Assembly: GCF_027744825.2 (NCBI RefSeq)
Contig: NC_071334.1
Location: 55,988,937 to 56,052,936, forward strand
Reading direction: 5' to 3'
Origin: Synchiropus splendidus
Lineage: Eukaryota; Chordata; Actinopteri; Syngnathiformes; Callionymidae
DNA length: 64,000 nt
Positions within the stretch are counted from its first letter, which is position 1; each line of letters starts with the position of its first letter. Both the position numbers and the translations under genes were made by a program. Under the pieces are notes generated by a model. That model was not told where the DNA came from. It saw nothing but the letters and a program-made list of their open reading frames with translations, and made no database searches. Positions 12,901-27,900 of the stretch are shown here, in pieces.

Positions 12901-15900
12901 ATCAGAGAGATGGACATGATGATGAGCATGTTTTAATGGAAATGTAATAATGGTTATTATTCATTATTGTATCACTTCTTGATTTAAAATTTCTCATTAA
13001 CATTAGGTTTTACATATGAACATGGTAACAGTTATTTTGAAAGACCGCAGACTTATTTTCACTACTTTACAAATATACATAAGTCTTCATCCACCCATAT
13101 TTCAAACTTTTACATTGTTATTTATTTATTTTATTAGTACTTTATGAAAAAAAGGCAAGAAAATGTTTGTTTGTATCGCTTATGTAAGCTTTGGTGCAGA
13201 CATGGCTTCACAACTCTGTTAATGGGTCACCACAGCCTGTGGTCATTGAAGTCAGTCTGTCAACATCTGACCTCATCTCAGTCCAGTGCAGACGACTCTG
13301 TCTCTCTCACTCCCTTTCTCTTACAACTCCATTTTCCCTCCATCCTTTGACCTGATATGTGTCGATCCCAATTCCATCTCATGTGCTCAAGGTCCTTGCA
13401 GGTCTAGTCAACAATTCCTCTTAAATGGTGCAAATAAAATGGAAGAGAGATTTATCGACAAAACTCTCCAAAAAAAGAATCTCTTTGATTTCATCCTGGA
13501 GCTACTAGCACTGCACCGCCTGTAAGAAAACACACACACACATGCACAATCACATGCACACACACACACGTCAGTGAAATGTTTACATGGAAACAAGTGT
13601 TCAGCAGGTTATTTTTCCTGCTGCAGGTGGAAAAGTACAGTCACTTGGGAATAGCTAGTGATCTGCTGCCAAGGCAACGGATTGGTCTTTCTAAAGCAAC
13701 AGTGCATGCTGGGTAAGGGGACGAGGGTGTCATGTGATCTACTGCTAGATCACCAATGTGATGCTCTGAATAAAAATCCAGTTTTCACTTTATGCCAAAT
13801 GATGTGTTATACTTGGAAACAACACAGTGACAACTGAAAATCAGGTGTTTAGAAATACAAGCAGCCCATATACTGAGGGCACATATTTTACGATACAGTA
13901 CACGCTATACCTGTTTAACCCACATGTGCCGTGATAAGAACCTTTCACTCTGGGCGGAGCATGGAGGTATATGAACACATTACTGCGTGGGTCATTGAGG
14001 GGTGTATGCTTAAAAAGGCAGTATTAAGATGACAGGCGCCCTCTCAGAGTCCAGTAAAAGCTGCTGGTGCAGATTTATGACGCTGAGAGTGTGATGGGGG
14101 ATGGAGAGACTCCTCTCACCAATGAGGGCTTATATCTCAGTGATTCACCCTCTCTCACCCATTTCCTCCATCCACTTTCCTCTCTTATCAGCCTTCGTAA
14201 TTATTTCTGTCCCCGAATTCTTTTTCTATCGGCTGCTTTGTGTTCACTCTCTGACCGTCTTCCCAACAGAATAGCAGCCTTAAAAGGCTTTAGGCAACAA
14301 TTGTCTGCAGCTTGCTTTATCTTCATTAAACTCCAACAAACTGTTTAATTCCTTGTGTGCATGAGACTGAGAGGGTTGAGCGGATGGTGATATTAGTCCT
14401 TATTTTGGGGCAATTACAATTTTGCCGTTTTACATTGACGTACATATATGACAGTCTGAAGTATCCATTCACCCTTCACCAATAAGCAGATTGCTGCATC
14501 ACAGAGGCAACAGTTTGAGCTTGGAATTCTGGGTCTTCCTTTCCCTTTATCAAGCAGCGACACAGGGATTACAAGACATTCCAAGACCAGAGTGGAGCCA
14601 TCATTTTCTCAGGTCATCTTAATCCCGGTGGATGTTAAAGAAATGAGACCCCGTAATCACAGGGGCGTCATACTCATGCTCACGGCGAAATTACAAACAG
14701 ACAGAAATATCAGTCTTTTCATTATTGCCATAAGTTATATGGACAAAGCCCCTCAGTGATTCAGTCAACTACAAAAACAAGGCAGGGGAGATGTGGCCCC
14801 CAGTCGTTAAATTTAACAGACGTGTTTTACAGCTTCTGGCAGATTAGTTTGGCAAACTGATAAAAAAGAGCTAAGGCCAAGCTAATTGTGAGGTCGCTTC
14901 AAATTAAAGAAGCGGTTCACTGAGTTTGGATTCAGCACCACTGTGAGGGATTGGTGGGGCAGACACGCCGTCAAAAGAACTTGAAACATTCTGTTGATGG
15001 ATGTTGGTATTGTGTCAATAAAGCAGATGTAATGACATAAATTGCACGGGGAGGGGAGTTTATATGCATGCACTGCATTTTAAGGATAGCAGTGTTTGTT
15101 TTTCAGCCACGCACAGAGGAAGGCAGTTTTGTAATGATCTGTTTTTGTTTCTTAAATAAACACTTTTACGTTGTGTCGTTTTTTTGATGATTAAAAGTGG
15201 AATGGTTGCTGGAGAAATTCACAGACATGCCGTAAAAATATACAAGCACCTTGAGTTTCACATAAATAAAATTCACCACACAATGTTTCCCTGGAGTCCT
15301 TGCTTAATGAATTCTATATTTTATTGAAATCAATCCTTCGAGATCCGACACACACTTCCTGAACCTGTGTTTGGTAAATATGCATTTTTTATGGTCGAGT
15401 TGTCACCAAAGCAAGTGGCATATATTTTAATATAAAATAATGGGGACTTCTTCAATCACCTGATGTTGGTTAATACTGAAGGCACAATGTTGTTGTGTTA
15501 GATCTTCTCCTTTCTTTTCCTGCCAGCAAGTTGTCATCTGGGGTTGCCACAGCATGTCAGTTTACTCCACCATAGCCTATCTTGCCTCTCTTGTCACCCC
15601 TGTCCTCATCATATCCTCCTTTATCAGATCCACAAATGTAAATGATTGTTTTCTTCTCCTTTTATTTGGTACTTCCATTTAAAAAAATGCTTCATTCCCT
15701 GTCTAACATCCCCACATATGCAGACCATCTTAGTCCAACCTCCCACAGCTTTCGACATGAACTAATACAACATTAAGATGAAATGTTTTATTGATGGATT
15801 ATGTTTGATAACCTTATTAACAAGCAAATCTATGTTCTCGAAAAACTGAGATGAATGGCATGAATGGGCAGAATGCAATCACAACACTGATGAAAGAGAG

Positions 15901-18900
15901 AGCAGAGTCAAGAGAAACCAGAGAACTTGTGGCTTCTTGTTCACCGCGTGGGCTTGTAGCTACAGTTTGTGCCATTGGGATACGTTCCATATGTGAATGC
16001 TCGTAGGATGCAGACACAAATATGAGTAAATGTTTTCCCATGTCCATTTTACATACCTCTACTTTACATACGTCTACTACACCAGCAGTCTCACAAAAGA
16101 ATGTGTAGAGCAGGAATGTCCAAACCACCATATAAAAAAACTGACAGCAACAGTGGAATTGTTGTAGCTTTGCTACACAGAGTTACCACACAAGTTTGAC
16201 CATTGACCATTTTAAGTCAGCAAGAGCCTCTTCTATTGTGAACCAGCAAACTACAGTGTGATCATTTAAAGCTGTAGTTTTAAGAGACAGCCTGTCAAAT
16301 CAACACCCTGATGGGAATGACCCAGTGAAGCAGGCGCTCACTCTTCACTGTGCAGTCATTACACAACCAATCACACGAGCTGTCGCGCAGTTTGTCGGCG
16401 TAAATGACAAACAGTCATGTGCGCAGTGATTTCCCAGCTGAGTTGTTTCTTTACGTCTCCCTGTTCGTCTCTCCATCTTGTTTAACTTGTCGAAAAAAAA
16501 GTATGATCACGCCATTGTTTTCTTTGATCTGACAAGGATTGAGAGTCGCAGACTCGCTTTTGTCTCAGTTGACACATACACACCTTCCGTAGTCAGGCAT
16601 CTTTTTGACATACACAGACACATAATTACTACCAAACAGACCCAACACACTTATTGAGAAACACATTCTCTCTCTGGTACTGGATGACGAAACCTTCCGA
16701 TTCATGAGTGCTTGTCTTGTCTTAAAGTCGTTGGGAGCAAGACTCATTAGCACGACTCCTAAAGCATTACGGAGGAAGTAGGCATTCAAATTGTAGCACT
16801 CTGATTAATAATCCATCACACTTAATTACCGGCGCTATAGTCCGGAACACGACCGCTGCTCATTAGTGAGCAGATTCCAAAGGCATGGATGGCGATAAAC
16901 CTTATACAATCATGAGATATTCACCGTCATTGTGTGACGAGGAGTCTCCTGAGTCTTTCAGGGCCAGAAAAGAACATCACACACGTATAGTAGAAGCACT
17001 GCAGTAAGAAGTAAATCAACGTGCTTATTCAAGTGTAAATAGCCAATGGTGGAACGTCTCACCGAATCTAGCAGTAAACATCCTACTTCACAAACACGTT
17101 TGAGAGGATTTTATCTTCTGTTTACCCAAACGTATGAGTTGGAAATGTCACTATAGCTGCCACACTAATCTTTTTTTTTTTTTTTTTAACCATTAACACA
17201 AGTCGACTTGGAGGCTCCATGGATGAATGCGGTCCTCCATCCACATCAGTAAAAGCAGCATGGTGACAGCATGGCATAAAACGTTACACAACATGCATTA
17301 GTTTTATGACTTTCGCTGCAATTCTGAGAGCATATCTGTCTTAAACAAGAACAAAAATAATGTTTTGATCTCTTATACATAGATCATGAAAACAGCTGGT
17401 GGCATAACAGCCCACCACAATCTCCGCTAAATCAGGAAACACTCCTACCTTAACCTCTCAGCTAAATAACAAAAGGTGATTCTGACACAAATTCCATAGA
17501 CCCTTGGAAACTAAATCTGCTGAGAGAAGGATATACAAATTATCAAGTCTCCTTCCAGCATTGTTTTCTGCATCAACTTGTGTTGATTCTCAAGATCACC
17601 CTAGTCTGAACACAAAGTCTATTGTGGTGTCAGTCTTCCCTTTCATTATTGGAGGCTAATTTCAGCACAAAGCATCTTTGTGGTTCAACACAGGCTCCAC
17701 CTCATAACACAAGAGACACTGGTTTTCATCTTGATCCAAAAAACATTCACTCTTTGTCACGATTCATTTCCCCATTTGTTGAAACCAACCTGTAAAGATG
17801 AAAAGCTCAAGCTCATTGATTTCAACACCAGTACCTACTTGGTAAACAATTGGTTTTATACTGTCCCAACTACATGAATTTAAAGCTCTGACTGCGCACT
17901 CACATTAGGAGTTTGAAACACTTGCTCTTGATCGACAGTACATTTTACCCTCCAGAATATCAACAGAATGTCACAACTAGCTCACAATGGGACACTGCCA
18001 TGTATCAGATCATAGACCAACAGACAAAGATCACTTTGAGGCATACATTCTTTAACAGACGTCAAATAAATTCTGACAGTTACCAAAGACATTAACGTAT
18101 ACCAGAAAAATAGAAATGTTGTAGATGTCTGTGATGGAGATTGTCAGCATTCAGGCAGTGAGCATCTCATTGTCTCATTATAATCCTCCGACTGTGGTGA
18201 CACGGGTAATCTGATCATGTTGCACCTGTGAGTGTCGCTAAAACACTAGAGGAAAACATCAAACCCGATTGCTGTCGTAGTGTCTTTGGGCAAGACCATG
18301 TCCACCCTGTGGCTCCATGAATTATGCTTAGTAATCATTTTCATTATCCCCAAAATCCAAAGAACTATTGGATCTGTTGAATGACATGACTAACAAAATT
18401 TCCAAAATAAAAAAGATATATATATCACACAGGGGTCAAGTGTCAGGTAAACAATGACACATTTAGTACATTGAACCGGCAGCCTCGCAGTCACAGGCCC
18501 ACCACACTACCACCTGAGCTTTGTCGCTTGCAAGATAGCACAATGGTGATCAATACCACCTGTTACATGGTAACAGGTCACCCCATCACTGGTGCATCAC
18601 ACTCATGGTGTCCGTCTCCATTATAGGGCGTTGGATCAATATGTTCCTGTCTTGAGGTGTGCCAGCATCCCTTGCAGAAATGAAAGGCAGACCTTCTTCA
18701 CGGATGTCGGCTAATTCTACTGTCAAAACTGCGTGTGCTAATAATAGTAGTTTTTTTATGATGTTTAAATGATTGAATATTTATTTCATTCCCGTGATAC
18801 ACTGCATTCATGTTACGTGAGAAGTTATATTACATTTCAGTAATGTAATACGATGCATACAACTCAATAAGCTCAATATTTCTGCTTATATCATACAGAG

Positions 18901-21900
18901 ATTGAAAAGGAGCAGAGTGAAGAACAGTTCTTATAATTTATGTCCCTTATTTCATATCTTATTTCAGATCAGGTTTGTCTCTGTGTGTAAACTTGTGTCT
19001 GAAGTTTCCCATTTATTGTGAATGTGTGTGGTGTGTGTGTGTGTACGTGTGTTTATAAGCACAAGCCAAACCACAAACGCTATATAACTGCACAACCCAT
19101 GAAGATGCTCCGCGACCCGCTGGCATGTCGGCTGGTGACCAAGCAGGAGCGGTTCAACACAAGTGGAAATGATTTTGACTTTCCGACCCATGCATCACAG
19201 GTTTCCTTTTTATTTGACCATTTATTTGTCCATGGCGTCCAAGCACCAGTTCCGGCCGGTTCCATCCAAAGTCTTGAAGTTTTCAGTTCTTTTAAAGTGT
19301 GAGTGAGAATAGAATTGCAGTTTTACAATCAGTGTTCCACCAAACTATCTAGAACCTTCTGTTTACATTATCAAATTGTGGAAAATTGTGTTATGTTTTA
19401 GAAATTACTATTATTTGAAAGGCAAAATCTGAAACGTAAAAAAAAAAAAAAAAAATCGAAACACTAACTTTCTGAGACAAAACATGTATGTAAATGCGTT
19501 CTTGAATATATAGGCAACATTATTTAAAAATAGTACAAATCTTCACCACATTAGATATTCGTTGTTATGTGTTAGTTGGTATTCGGCCAAGCATTTAAAA
19601 TTTTATTCGACTTTGGCCACAAACTTTCAATTCGGTGCTCCTAGTTATTATTACGGGGATGAAGCTGCAATCTCTGTAAATGAAAAAAAAAAAGAAAAAA
19701 AACACTAGTATCCCATTTAATGAAGCCCACAACTGCGATATGAATTCTCCATAAAACTTATATAAACCTTAAAAAAGAAATCCAAAAATAAACACATTTC
19801 AAGGGGAAGTTTTTTTTTTGCTCCCTCTCACTGGGTTTCCTGTCCTACAGCTCCTGGCTCAGGCTCCAAGACCTGCTTATCACTGTCACACAGAAAACAG
19901 GCACAAAAGGCCCCAATCTGAACTAATCTCTGGTCAAACACAAGCCGCTGCATCATCGCGGCTCAGGGCAATAAACTGCTGCTTTATGCCGGAGCTGTTC
20001 AGGGGACACGCATTAGGAATTTGTTTAACAGACCATAGAGATTTGCCAAAGCCCATATCCTGGGGAATCGTTGCCTTGGTTACCACAGCCAACAGGAAGA
20101 GCGTTTCATTTCTGATGAAATAATCTGCCAGACATTAAGTGTAGATCTGTACCCCGGCTCAAAAACAAGTATCCCAGGTACACATTCATCTATGTCTCGT
20201 GTGTCACCTTTGTCCAACTTCATACACAATTTGGATGTAATGTTCCCTCCTGGTTTCCATGGCAATTGAGAGGCTGGAATCATTTTCTAAACTAATCTCT
20301 CGCTCCTCTTTAATTCTCCTTACCCCTCTTTGCACTGGCACTAATCCAGTCTGACTCTCTGCCAGTTCTAAGAGTCCCAGCATCAATTACCTGATCTCAG
20401 CACTCACACATTTCCCATAATGGCCCAACAAACCAACGGTGCTGCCCACGGTCAGATCAAATACACACTCAGCAGATACACGGACAAATCAATACCACCA
20501 ACATCTAGATTTACATCCTGCCTCTCAACACACGCACACACATGATTCCTGAAATGAGGACACTGCATAATTAGGGGGATGATGAAAAGAATCCTATGCA
20601 GACAGTCATTGCAATTATTCCTCTTGCTGTCTGGCTGCTGTCGGTGATGGGCCAGATTCTCCTCTGGGACGTTTAGTCATGAAGTGGATTCTCATGAAGC
20701 GTTCCTCACTGGGTCACATCATCTTTGTCATCAAGCAACTGTAGGTTACCCTTCAAATGGATATTGTTTGTCTGAATTAATTGGCCTACTTAGTTGGTTG
20801 GTCTCTTCCTACGCCACTAAAACCACTGGAGCAAGCCCACACATCATGTGCTCCCTTTAAGGAGTCAGAAAAACCAGCAATGATGCAGTATCAGGACCAG
20901 TCACCACTGAGCAACAATGACAAATGTTACACTGCGTTTAAGGGATGAACAATATGGACAAATTTCATATATTTCATATGACTTAAAATACGCATTCCGA
21001 CAAGGTTCTCATAAGTGGGTTAAACGTATGACGTCACTACCAAACCCCAGTGCGCTGTATATTGAAGCGGTGGAAGTAACAGAAAAAACAAGGAATAATG
21101 AGGGATCTATCAATGGATTTTGAGAAAGAAGTGCAGGTTTATGTAAATTATTTTTGTTATTTTTATTCGTACCACGTCGTAAAAGCGACCACTCGGGCTA
21201 TTGCGAGAGAAGGAAGTGTCTGCAACACAGAACAGCAATGTAAAACTCCCTGAAGAAGGGTCAGCAGTAGGAAACATATACTGTGTTTGGGTATTAAAGC
21301 AAGTAACACGTCATCACCACTGTTTTGACAGCCTCACTCCATTGTTTGAATAGTTTCTTTCGCTTTCCACTTTTGTACGTTCGAAAACCATGGGCGTTTT
21401 CAGTTAGCTTCCAAACCCATTTTATACAAATTTTAAGGGAAAAATAAACCTAAATTAAAGCGGCGAAAATGTCTATAGGAACAAAACTCCCTTCAATGGA
21501 CAGTATGTATGTGAAGTGTTGTCAGAATCGTTGGAATCATCAGAGACTCACTCCACCCTGCTCACTCTCTAATGCTCAAGTTAGACAAAAATGAGATGAA
21601 AATGTTTGGTTAACTCTCAGAATATTACTTCCGTGGTGCTCTGTTTCAGAAAGCTGGTAAAGTGAAATGCCTGAGTTAAGGGTTTTCGCCATGATTTGTT
21701 GAAGCTGTGGGAGCATTCCACAACATCTTGGCTGTCAGCATCAGGGCTGACTGGAGGTGGTATTGGCCTGCTTATGTAAGAACGCAGTGAAAGCAGAAGG
21801 AACTTCAGCATCACATATTTATGTGCAGTGTTACTACATGGTGTAAAGTTTCATCTCTTGGAGGAATCTACAGAAAGCATCCAGCCATGAAGCAATCGCT

Positions 21901-24900
21901 TCCTGGAAGCAATCACTATATCACTACAAAATGCTCTTTATCGTACAGCTGGAATACGTAATGAAGTAGCCTACGTGCTGTGCAATACGATGACACCAAA
22001 GTCTGGAGCGGAGAGAAGATCATGGACCTTCACTGGCAAGGATTCATTGTCAACTTTAAACATGGGCACAACCCAAATTCCATGTAAAGCGTAATTAACA
22101 GTTAAGGTGGATTCACCTCCCACTCACATGCATTATTCTCAATCTGAATTCAGAAAGAAAAACAGTGATGCAGCTCTGTATTCAGCAATAGACAATAGAC
22201 AATATGTTTGCAACAACACACGCACATATTCAAAACATATGTCAACAGAAAGCCATAAGTGCAAACGTGACCTTCAATTCACAGAAAAGGGACACAAGGA
22301 CAAATGGATGCATCTGGACGGATACTTCCTCCTGACACACAGACATGTGGAAACATTAAACTCCACATGACCCACAATAAAGACAGACAGAGATTTATAG
22401 AGCAGGAACCAGGATGGAAGAACAACATAGTCATCATCGTGTGTGTGTTGTGTCTCACAATGAATCAGAACAGACTAACCAACATGTTTGTTAGTGTTAG
22501 AGTGATGGAGCCCGTAAAAAAGCCTCCCCATCTGACGCACAGCTTCGTGACACAATTACTAAAATACTCAACGGGTAATTACTAAGAAAGAGGAGATGCC
22601 TTGGTGATTAGCTTAACATGATGAGTGCGTAGGTGGCAGTGACTTATTAGATTAAGACTTAGGAACTCAATGTCACAAGATGACAGTGACTTTTCACAGA
22701 ACAGGAACTGTTCTACATTTAAATATCAAAGCATCTGAGGAAACTAATTTATGTCAAATACAAATATTTATAAAAATAAAAAAAAATCACATAGCATCCA
22801 ACAATAAGATGAAGTGACTCGGAAGTAAAATGTCCACCTCTAATTCCTCATACATTTATCTAAATAAGATAAAGTGATTAGATTGGTGTCCTCTGATTTT
22901 TTTCAATATAGCTTCCACTTTCAAGACATAATTTAGACTTAAAATCCGAATGAATAACAAGAATAACCGACCTATTTTTTGGTTGCATCAAAAGCATATC
23001 CTGGAAATGAAATCCATGAAAAGCACTGACCATTACTGTGAAAGTCAGTTCACTTTTAAAAAAAACATTAATGAATAGAGGCAAAAAAATTACTCAAGAA
23101 CTTGCTTTTAAATTGTAAAAAAAAATGAAAAACATAGTATTTGTGCTTGGATGGCAGACACAAGCAACTTCTTTGTTGGGGTGAAGAGTTATTTAAGCAG
23201 CAGTTATGTCACTCCAGATAAGTAGTTAGAACAAAGAGATAACAGATAAAACAAACCTTAAAGCTAAAGCACACATGCATATCAAACAAAACAATCACAT
23301 GACACGCCTGAAACAACACATGGGCGGATGCACAATGCTAAAGAAATAAACAAACAGTGGGTGTAAAGAGAGCAAATTAAAGCTAAGCTGTGTAATTGTA
23401 ACAGTTTATCTGGTCCTTACACTCTGAGTTTCAACAGACAAGTCTCATACCGGTGCAGCAGCTTCATCAGTTGCAACACAACACAGCTACAGTCTCCTAC
23501 AGTTTGTCTGTACTGCCAGTCCAGCAAAACAAAACCACCCCTTTATTGGAAGTCCCTCAACAGTTTAGGTGACAACTGAATGTGATGTCTAATCAAGCGT
23601 ACCAACGACCCAGAAGCATTTCTGTAAACAGAGAGTTGACAAGCGCAGACTTGAACTAGAGAGTAAAGTCAAGACAGAAATCAAATTAAAGCCCGAGTTT
23701 CCCAAAAGTCCTCAAATCAACTGTGTACAGCCACAGCCAGACTGATTCCCATGTGAGCGTCACTAATCTGAGTGTCTGGATGATAAAGAAGAACACAGGC
23801 ACTGTGTTTGGAATGCACGGTTTCTGTGGCTATTTTGAGTAATAGGACGCACTAAATTACCTACCCCATTGTTTGTTTTTGTGGAATTGCTATTTATATT
23901 ACAAATATCATACAGCACTAAAGAAAACAAAAACAACAACAAAAGGCTCACTCAAAACAGCAAAAAGATAAATAATAAAAGGATAACTTAAAAAAAAAAC
24001 ATTTCCTAGACTATTTGTCACACTTCTTTTTTTTTCACTGGTCTTGTGACTTGCACTGTGGTCCAACTTATATAAAATAAAATATATAATTTCACTTATT
24101 CTTAAATCGAAATGACCAAGGAGTAAACATTAGAGTAGATCTGTGATCTGAATAGTCTTGATTCTGTCACACCGTGTCCCAAGGCTCCACATATACATGT
24201 ATAGTTAGACGCCACACTGACGGTGGAGGGACGTGACACCAGGCATCTTGGAGACTGAACTGACGTCTATGTAGGAAAGAGGAACTTGGCAACATCAAAA
24301 TAGTCACTCGTCAGAAACCTCACATGTGTCACTATCGTACAAGATGTTTTGTTTTTTGTTGTTATCCAAATACTACCAAGTAAAAAGGACGCTATATATA
24401 CTTACACATTGCGACAATAGTACCCAACTATAGCACCCATATGCAGCACAGAAGCCCGGTAACAATGGGCACCCTTTTCAGTTGAGTCAGTTTTAAAAAT
24501 AAAAACGCAACTAAAAAGATAGCTACTCGAATGAGATCACGAACGAGTCACACCGTTCCTCTTTCCTCCATAGAGTTCAATGAACTACAGTCTCTGCATG
24601 GTCCGGACCAAGGTCGAGACACAAACATTTATCATGAATAAAGAATAAACACTGTTTATACTGTTTTAGGACAGGGCAGGTTGTATGTCTTTTTCTTTAG
24701 TACTGAGATGTCTTGGAAAATTTGAGTAGTCGGCTATGATGACAGCCATAGCTTACTCCCTCAACAGATCTTTGTAATGTGCCTTCTCACAATACATTGC
24801 AGTTGTCCGTTATAGAACGAGGTCATGTGGCGATGACAACAGACAAAGGTCATGAGCCTGAAACACAACACTCTCAATGGCTGCCAATAAAGAGATTGAC

Positions 24901-27900
24901 CAGGAGGACGACCACACAATGTCCAGCTAAGTGGACAAATGAGAACAAAGAGAGAGCAGATGAGAACATTTAACAAAGAGAAGATGGTCTTGAATCACAC
25001 AGCGACACAAATCAAATTGACTTAGGTGGCCTCCACAAGACATCGTAAAGGGCACAACAGACAGATGGACGAGACTGGCGGGCTCGGTTCTGCATGAATA
25101 TTTCATGATGACAGACAAAGAGGTGGTTTCAGAGCCTGCAGGTAGATGATACTACAGGAAACAGGCGAGTGAGTTAACCGGGGTACACCATGGTGATTGG
25201 CTCTTCAGGATTCCGCATGTGTGAGAGGATTCAGCTTCCTATGAGACGGCATCAGACGCAGTGAGGTGACAGAGAGGAAAAACAGACAGCAATTTGCCTC
25301 TGTGGAGATACCAGTGTGATACTGGCTTCCAAAATCACAAACATGTTGTGTGAGCAGAGCTGGTTTGACCCAGATCTGGTTCATATCATGGAGCGTCTGA
25401 AATCATCAGCTCAATTGTGGTTATGTGCAAAGAATAAAAAATGAAGAATCAACAGGAAAAAAGCCAACATGGAATCCATGGATAGATGGATGGATGGATG
25501 GATAATCAATGAGATAATAATTTTGTTTTGAAACATTACTGAACATGCTGTTCAATATTGTTGTTTTCTCACATTCATATAAAACAAACTGATGAAAATG
25601 ATAAAACAAAAACACCCTTAAATAAACACAAATGCATACTTTTTGTATATATTTTTTAAATACAAGTTAATGATTACATCTGTACTGCTCTTGGACATCT
25701 AACAGGGTGTTGTGAACTTCGGGCAAAGGGCCAGAGACAACACTGAATCAGCCACTGGTCAAGGACGGACAGACAAGAGGGAGCGATGGAAGGAGTAAAA
25801 AAAAAAAAAAACAGCTACAGAGAGAGAAAGGGGGAGAGACGGAAGCCATTATGGAGTGATAAGTGAGACAAAGACCAGCAGGGCCTCGACACACTCCAGC
25901 GACGGCGTATAATAGCTCCCAAATATGGGACACAAGACCTCGGTGTGACCCACTTTTCTCCACTGCAGGATCAGGAATACTGAGCACCCAACAACGATCT
26001 TAAAACCTCGGGTAACAGTGTGACATTAAAAGTGCACATCTGCGGGTGCACGTTTTCATGTTGGAGACTGTTGGCGTGTGAGAGAGTTTTAAGAGAAAAA
26101 GATGTTCCTGCTGATGCGGGAGGGGGGCAGCCGTGGGAAAGTAGCATGAGCTCTGCACTCACCTCCCGTCAGTATTGTCTCATCGCTGCCTCCAATCATT
26201 ACAACATCAGTTGTTTGGAAGTCTTTCATGCTTCTAATTGCTCAATCAATCACAGAAATGATCACTGAGGCAGTAAAGGAATTCACTTCCTAACCAACAA
26301 CCTGATGCAGAATCCAAAGATTTTCCTCTAAAGAACTGCAATGTTGAAATTGTATAATATAAATGTCTCATATCACGCGAGTCAGCTCACTCGCCCAGTA
26401 CCCAATAACTAGCAACCAAAAGAATAACAGAAGAATCAACACCTCTCAATATACTTCTTAAGACAGAGTACACTTTATTTAAGACATCTAATGATTGTGA
26501 CTTTGCTTAAAGGACAGTTTTCGGACTGATATGGAAGGGGTAGTTTTAGCAGTTTCCACTTTTGTTTAAAACCCGCCGGTGATCATGAGAACATTTCCAG
26601 TCTGAGATGCTTGGCCATTTTGTTTCACTTAACTGAGATCATAACAAAACATCATTCAAATGTAACAAGGCCTGTGAAGCAAGGACAGTAAAATGCTCTG
26701 TTCCAAACCAAAATCTGCCCATTGTAGAGTCAATTTCTCATCCCTACAGCACACGAGAAAAATGACAAAGTATGAAATCATGTCATAATGTTGGTGTTCT
26801 ATGGGCTTTTGCTGAGTCCCTTTAGAAATGACTCCTCCATTGCGTAAGGAAATTGTTCTCTTTATGCACCTAACATACATATTACTAATGGATTTCAGTG
26901 AACTAGAAAGGCGTAGCCAATAGAAGAGCATCTACATTTCCCACTGTTTAATTGTGTTCCACAGAGGGCAGTAGAGGTAGTGCACCGCTAATTTCTTCCT
27001 CCTGGCGGCCACTGCATAAGACATTAGGTTCTCGAATTCAGTATTGGCATCTTCAAATGAGAGTGAAATGTGTTCATCCTGCATGTGGGACGCTTCATTC
27101 TAAAATAACTACAAACCTGCAGTTCAAAACCAAGTAGAATATTACAAACACAGACGTGGCAAATTTGTACCTGCGTGTCACACATGAGGTCTTCAACAAG
27201 TATATGGCACCAAAGGGGTGTTTTTTCTAAAGTGAACAACTTAAATAAGCTTTGCCAGGATTTAGCCTCTGGGGCACCTGAAGTAAAAACATCTCTCTAC
27301 AAATGTATTCTAAAAATACTATGCTCTACAGCTCTTTCTTGTGTGGCGGTCTTGCTTACTGATGGTAGGGCTTTACAACACTTTTCTTCATTAGTCATCC
27401 CATGGCTGCTCTAAAAATCAGTGCCCTTTCTGTCGCTCAACGTTCCAGGGAGAGAAATAACCTCATCATATTTAAAGGAGTCATTCAAGTCACTGCGGTT
27501 GAAAACATGAAGGAATACACACACACACTTGTATGTATTCACTTGGTCAGTCATCATATGTTCCAAAATGAATTAAACTGTTACAGTCAAACAATGACAA
27601 CAGCAGTAACATAAATAACTGCGTAGTTGCTACTGTGCAGCAGCAACTACGGTAACTTGATTTTATAATGTATGCCTCAAAAGAAGACTCAGCAGACACA
27701 GCAGAAGGCTGCAGCTCCAAACTCTGTTAAGATTGTACTCTTAGAATGAGGCCACTGTCATTTTAAAAATATACAAAAACTGGTATGACACTGCAGGCTT
27801 AGTCTGACCATCAGAATCTAGAATATTCAGACAAATAATTGGTGGCTGGCAAGTCAGTCGAAAACTATTTCAACATTTCTTTGATAATTTATTTCAACAT

